Shown piece by piece: positions 60,785 through 64,000 of a DNA stretch of 64,000 bases. Within the stretch, counting starts at the first letter, position 1. Every line of letters begins with the position of its first letter. The notes below the pieces were generated by a model, which saw nothing but the letters and a program-made list of their open reading frames with translations, searched no databases and was not told the origin of the DNA. The stretch covers positions 111,035 through 175,034 of the forward strand of contig JAVWJP010000002.1 in assembly GCA_036638975.1 (NCBI GenBank), read 5' to 3'. The DNA comes from JAVWJP01 sp036638975. GTDB taxonomy: Bacteria > Bacillota > Clostridia > Oscillospirales > Ruminococcaceae. Position numbers and translations under genes: made by a program.

Positions 60785-60970
60785 CGCTACACCGCTTTCA
60801 ATTAATTATAGTAAAATAACGTTTGTTTATTTATGTATAGTACCTTTGCGGTGTTATACCCTATATCAGAATTATAGCTTCACATATTGCCCTTTGCAAG
60901 TGTTATTGCAAATTAGAAGCTTTACTTTGGCAGCTACTACAAAATAGGCTCATAATAGGAGTGTTATTCT

Positions 60971-61639
60971 ATGAAAGAAATAAGTGTTTTTGACGTAATT
61001 GGTCCAAATATGATAGGCCCCTCCAGCTCTCATACTGCGGGGGCACTTCGCATAGCTCTGCTTGCCGGCAAGCTTACACGCCACAAAATAGTTAAAGCGG
61101 AGTTTACTCTTTACGGCTCGTTTGCCAAAACCTATAAAGGGCACGGCACTGACAGGGCATTGTTAGCCGGAATTTTAGGCTTTGCCACCGATGACCCGCG
61201 CATAAAATCGTCATTTGAATATGCCGAAAAAAACGGGCTAAATTACAGCTTTATACTAAACACTACCGAAAAAGAGCTGCACCCCAACACTGTCGACATA
61301 GCAATAACAGATGATACAGATGCTATAACCACTGTACGCGGAGTTTCAACCGGCGGCGGCAACTGCAAGCTGGAGCGCATAAATAACGTAACAGTAAGCC
61401 TATCGGGTAACTACACAACACTGCTTATGCGTCAGCTTGATAAACCCGGTATAGTCGCTTATATTACAAAAATATTAAGCGATTTTGGTATAAACATCGC
61501 TTTTATGCGTATGTACCGCGAGAGTAAGGGCGAGGCAGCTTACACCATTATAGAGGTGGACGGCGAAGTACCAAGCGATGTTATATCAAAAATAGAAGAA
61601 AACAATCTTATAGAAAGCGCAATGCTTATACAAATTTAA
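60971..61639 (+). CDS. sdaAB: L-serine dehydratase, beta subunit
   Basis: 222 residues. Serine dehydratase beta domain (FDVIGPNMIGPSSSHTAGALRIA) and a C-terminal ACT domain (LLMRQLDKPGIVAYITKILS). Works with the alpha subunit next door to turn serine into pyruvate and ammonia. Serine is also the substrate of CysE in this window. Upstream 186 bp hold no clear promoter. Confidence 0.96.
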   Translation: MKEISVFDVIGPNMIGPSSSHTAGALRIALLAGKLTRHKIVKAEFTLYGSFAKTYKGHGTDRALLAGILGFATDDPRIKSSFEYAEKNGLNYSFILNTTEKELHPNTVDIAITDDTDAITTVRGVSTGGGNCKLERINNVTVSLSGNYTTLLMRQLDKPGIVAYITKILSDFGINIAFMRMYRESKGEAAYTIIEVDGEVPSDVISKIEENNLIESAMLIQI

Positions 61640-61654
61640 CACGAGGTGGATTAG

Positions 61655-62527
61655 ATGGATTTTACAAACGGCGCTTCACTTGCAGCATATTGCAAAGCCG
61701 AAGGCTGTACTATACACGAAGCAATGCTTCACCGCGAAATAGAACAAACAGCTGCGTCACAAGGTGATATTATGGCACGACTTGCCACTGCCTACGACAT
61801 AATGAAGGCTTCTGTACAAAGCTCGCTAACCGAAGAACTACATTCCATGGGCGGGCTTATCGGCGGTGAAGCAAAAACAATTATGACTCATATCTCAAAA
61901 ACCGAAACTGTATGCGGCCGTGTAAGCGCAAAAGCCGTTGCGTACGCCATGGGTGTTTTGGAAGTAAATGCGGCAATGGGGCTTATAGTAGCAGCGCCTA
62001 CAGCCGGCTCCTCCGGCATTATACCCGGAGTCTTTTTAGCCTTACAAGAAGAATTTAAGCTCAGTGAACAAGCAATGTTAAATGCCCTGCTTTGCGCCTC
62101 TGCTGTGGGGTATATATGCACACGAAACGCGACTGTAGCCGGCGCGGAGGGTGGCTGTCAAGCAGAAGTCGGTGTTGCATCTGCAATGGCTGCCGCCGCT
62201 GTGACAGAAGCTATGGGCGGAGATGCCGAGGCAAGCCTTTCTGCCGCCGCAATGACGCTTAGCAATTTGTTGGGGCTTGTGTGCGACCCTGTAGCCGGTC
62301 TTGTAGAAAGCCCGTGCCAAACGCGCAATGCAATAGGAGCGGCAAACGCTTTGATATGCGCCGAAATAGCTCTTTCCGGAGTTAAAAACCTTATACCGTT
62401 CGATGAAATGACAGAGGCGATGTACCGTGTCGGAAAAAGCCTCCCGCCAAGTCTGCGCGAAACTGCTCAGGGCGGCTGTGCAACAACACCCACAGGCTGC
62501 GCACTGCGAAAAAAAATATTCAAATAA
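61655..62527 (+). CDS. sdaAA: L-serine dehydratase, iron-sulfur alpha subunit
   Basis: 290 residues. Holds the oxygen-sensitive 4Fe-4S cluster: cysteines in LVCDPVAGLVESPCQTRNA and in CATTPTGCALRKK at the C-terminus fit the family's ligands. AAPTAGSSGIIPGVF and GAEGGCQAEVGVASAMAA are signatures. 15 bp after sdaAB. Typical of anaerobes. Confidence 0.96.
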   Translation: MDFTNGASLAAYCKAEGCTIHEAMLHREIEQTAASQGDIMARLATAYDIMKASVQSSLTEELHSMGGLIGGEAKTIMTHISKTETVCGRVSAKAVAYAMGVLEVNAAMGLIVAAPTAGSSGIIPGVFLALQEEFKLSEQAMLNALLCASAVGYICTRNATVAGAEGGCQAEVGVASAMAAAAVTEAMGGDAEASLSAAAMTLSNLLGLVCDPVAGLVESPCQTRNAIGAANALICAEIALSGVKNLIPFDEMTEAMYRVGKSLPPSLRETAQGGCATTPTGCALRKKIFK

Positions 62528-62550
62528 ATTACTTTAAACGAGGCTTTATT

Positions 62551-63423
62551 ATGGCAGAAAAAATATCGGAAAAAACCAAATACGAGGTAAAACGTTACTT
62601 CTTCATGGTAGTTGGCAGCTTTAGCTATGCCCTAGCGCTAAACCTTTTTTTAGCGCCTAACAACATTGTAGCAGGTGGAGTAAGCGGACTTAGTATACTT
62701 TTAAATATCACCACCGGCATTGGTGTAGGCTTTTTTAGCATTCTGCTGAATATTCCCATTTTACTTTTAGGTCTGCGCTCGCAGGGCAAAAAATTTATAT
62801 TGCGCTGTTTTTTAACCACCTTGGTGCTCGGCTTTTTTACCGATTTATTGGCATTTTTGCCGGCAATCACACAAAACACAGTTATTGCGGCGCTTTACGG
62901 CGGGGTATTTCAGGGGCTGGCAATAGGGCTTTTTTGCCGCTTCAATGTTTCAAGCGGTGGTACAGAGCTTTTAGCGCGTGTAATTCTTCCGTGGCTGCCG
63001 GGGGTTTCGCTGGGCAATACCATTGCGGTTTTGGACGGTATAATTGTACTGCTGGGCAGCTTTATACTTAAAAACCCAGAGAACGTCCTAATGGCGCTTA
63101 TAGTCATTTTTGCAAGTGCAAAAGTTAGCGACCTCATCATTACAGGGCTTGATTATGCCAAAATGTGCTATATCATAACAGACAAACCCGATGAAGTTTC
63201 GCAAATGCTAATGGCTAAATCTCCACGCGGAATAACAAAGCTAGAGGGCGTGGGTATGTACACTAAAGCCGAGCATCATGTGCTTTTAACAGTCATAAAG
63301 CGGCAGCAGCTAAACCAGCTTCGCCGCGTTTTAGAGCAAATAGACCCGCAGGCTTTTTTAATTGTAAGCGAAACAACCGAGGTAGTTGGCTATGGCTGGA
63401 AACCACTTATAGATAAAAAATAA
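62551..63423 (+). CDS. YitT family membrane protein
   Basis: 290 residues. Five or six membrane helices (about 15-190; NLFLAPNNIVAGGVSGLSIL, NIPILLLGLRSQGKKF) make up the YitT/DUF161 part; the soluble C-terminal DUF2179 domain follows (MLMAKSPRGITKLEGVGMYTKAEHHVLLTVI, about 215-285). Function unknown. It lies 23 bp after sdaAA and may share its transcript. Confidence 0.92.
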   Translation: MAEKISEKTKYEVKRYFFMVVGSFSYALALNLFLAPNNIVAGGVSGLSILLNITTGIGVGFFSILLNIPILLLGLRSQGKKFILRCFLTTLVLGFFTDLLAFLPAITQNTVIAALYGGVFQGLAIGLFCRFNVSSGGTELLARVILPWLPGVSLGNTIAVLDGIIVLLGSFILKNPENVLMALIVIFASAKVSDLIITGLDYAKMCYIITDKPDEVSQMLMAKSPRGITKLEGVGMYTKAEHHVLLTVIKRQQLNQLRRVLEQIDPQAFLIVSETTEVVGYGWKPLIDKK

Positions 63424-63444
63424 AACCGCTATTTTCTTTTATAC

Positions 63445-63490
63445 GTTAATATGGTATAATAAACGAAGATGTCCATTATACCATATTAAC
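63445..63490. repeat. Perfect 16-bp inverted repeat downstream of the YitT gene
   Basis: GTTAATATGGTATAAT (63445-63460), 14-nt loop, ATTATACCATATTAAC (63475-63490). No T-run follows on either strand. Each arm contains a TATAAT, one reading right on the plus strand and one on the minus strand, so it may also hold a -10 box for the tRNA region. Confidence 0.85.
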
Positions 63491-63505
63491 ATATAATTCA
63501 CATAT

Positions 63506-63544
63506 GCGCCAGTAGCTCAGCTGGATAGAGTATTCGCCTCCGAC
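63506..63544 (+). pseudogene. Partial tRNA-Arg, 5' half only
   Basis: 39 nt identical to the first half of the tRNA-Arg at 63791 apart from one base in the acceptor stem (GCGCCAG here). It runs from the first base to the anticodon loop (CTCCGAC) and then departs into unrelated sequence. The 3' half is absent, so it cannot make a tRNA. Confidence 0.85.
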
Positions 63545-63790
63545 AGTTCTGACATTTTCAGATGAGTGATTGTGCAAAGTCGCATGGTTACTGGATTTGT
63601 GGCGATTTGGCTTGCTTGGTTTTGTGCCTTTGACTACTATTTGACCACTATGCGGTGCTCGTCCACGAGCTGTGCGAGTGGCTAACAGCACCCATGCAAG
63701 GCTTGTCCAAGAGCGTAAGCGATTGGCAACAAGCTACTGCAAATTTAATAAGTTGACTACTACTGTTAAAAGTAGTTTTCATATAGGTAT
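63545..63790. other. 246-bp segment between the partial and complete tRNA-Arg
   Basis: No gene is recognisable on either strand. A small hairpin ACTACT/AGTAGT lies near 63755-63777. The position, bounded by repeated tRNA-Arg sequence, suggests the leftover of an integrated element. Confidence 0.5.
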
Positions 63791-63867
63791 GCGCCTGTAG
63801 CTCAGCTGGATAGAGTATTCGCCTCCGACGCGAAGGGTCGTGCGTTCGAACCGCATCAGGCGTACCA
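63791..63867 (+). tRNA. tRNA-Arg (anticodon CCG)
   Basis: 77 nt with encoded CCA. Acceptor GCGCCTG/CAGGCGT (first pair G-U), D-arm GCTC-AGCTGGATA-GAGT, anticodon stem TTCGC/GCGAA with loop CTCCGAC, T-arm GTGCG-TTCGAAC-CGCAT, discriminator A. Confidence 0.96.
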
Positions 63868-63887
63868 TACTGTTTGGTCAATAAAGA

Positions 63888-63934
63888 TGCACCTCCTGTA
63901 AAGCCAGTGTTTATGCGGCTTTGCGGGGGGTGCA
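63888..63934 (+). terminator. Hairpin after tRNA-Arg, possible terminator
   Basis: TGCACCTCC with GGGGGGTGCA and inner AAAGCC/GGCTTT (63888-63906 with 63916-63934); GACCATTTTTC follows. The T-run is offset, so this is a weak call. The last 66 bases of the window hold nothing I can name. Confidence 0.45.
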
Positions 63935-64000
63935 GACCATTTTTCTAGAGATTTAGTTTGAGAGATGCAAACACACTATTTTTACCGTCTGACGGGAGTC

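Noticed and set aside
63476..63691. Minus-strand frame between the two tRNA-Arg copies, thought to be the end of a tyrosine integrase
   Set aside because: The residues show no integrase motif (no R..H..R or Tyr box), and the frame runs through the partial tRNA. Only the setting suggests an element.
63648..63881. 77-codon minus-strand frame with AVRTHDPSRRRRILYPAELQ
   Set aside because: Complement of tRNA-Arg, another familiar artefact, even though AGGAGG happens to precede it.

Overview
The window is a chromosomal segment of a low-to-moderate GC, endospore-forming anaerobic Firmicute, most likely a clostridium of the Oscillospirales (old cluster IV) type. The basis is gene content: spo0A next to spoIVB, a SpoVD-like penicillin-binding protein in the division cluster, Clostridia-style dgt-dnaG-rpoD order, a V/A-type ATPase operon, an iron-sulfur L-serine dehydratase of the two-subunit type, Feo iron uptake and acetate kinase. 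Most genes are housekeeping. Ribosome sites are strong and GTG/TTG starts are common, so many starts were moved downstream to the codon that sits 5-10 nt after the Shine-Dalgarno sequence.

Layout. 1-5000 (minus): mraZ-rsmH-ftsL-spoVD-murE, with a promoter and three 10-bp-spaced MraZ boxes. 5100-10440 (minus): rsmD-coaD-coiled-coil gene, uvrC, ptsH, AI-2E-family transporter. 10500-16000: small membrane proteins, an Rrf2 regulator and dgt-dnaG-rpoD. 16000-21700 (minus): comM, yigZ, an alanine/sodium symporter, rpmE, a phosphohexomutase. 21880-25680 (minus): the SRP/ribosome operon ylxM-ffh-rpsP-khpA-rimM-trmD. 25840-29030 (minus): feoA-feoB-small Cys-rich protein-DtxR regulator-ywbE, with a perfect 10+10 bp inverted repeat over the promoter. 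29160-32210 (minus): bL25 with a structured leader, spo0A, spoIVB.

32450-37700 is the most accessory part: a DUF6512-like membrane protein, a decayed IS3-family transposase, pepD, tRNA-Gly(CCC), and a CASTOR/POLLUX-like channel gene of visibly different codon use lying between two imperfect direct repeats. 37740-40560 (minus): cysK-cysE and prfB. 40730-43800 (plus): RING-finger membrane protein, galU, rpsF-ssb-rpsR. 44160-50130: an orphan chemoreceptor, ackA, tmcAL, cinA. 50220-59030 (plus): a complete nine-gene V-type ATPase operon whose proteolipid keeps the residues that bind sodium in NtpK. 59050-63420: uppP, a PHP phosphatase, sdaAB-sdaAA, a YitT protein. The end holds a perfect 16-bp inverted repeat, a 5' half copy of tRNA-Arg and then the complete tRNA-Arg(CCG), an arrangement typical of an integration scar.

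I found no CRISPR array, no intact mobile element and no obvious defence system. The points most worth a second look are the bL25 leader attenuator, the Feo operator, the repeat-flanked channel gene, the tRNA-Arg scar with its palindrome, and a 36-bp repeated intergenic element that resembles part of a tRNA.
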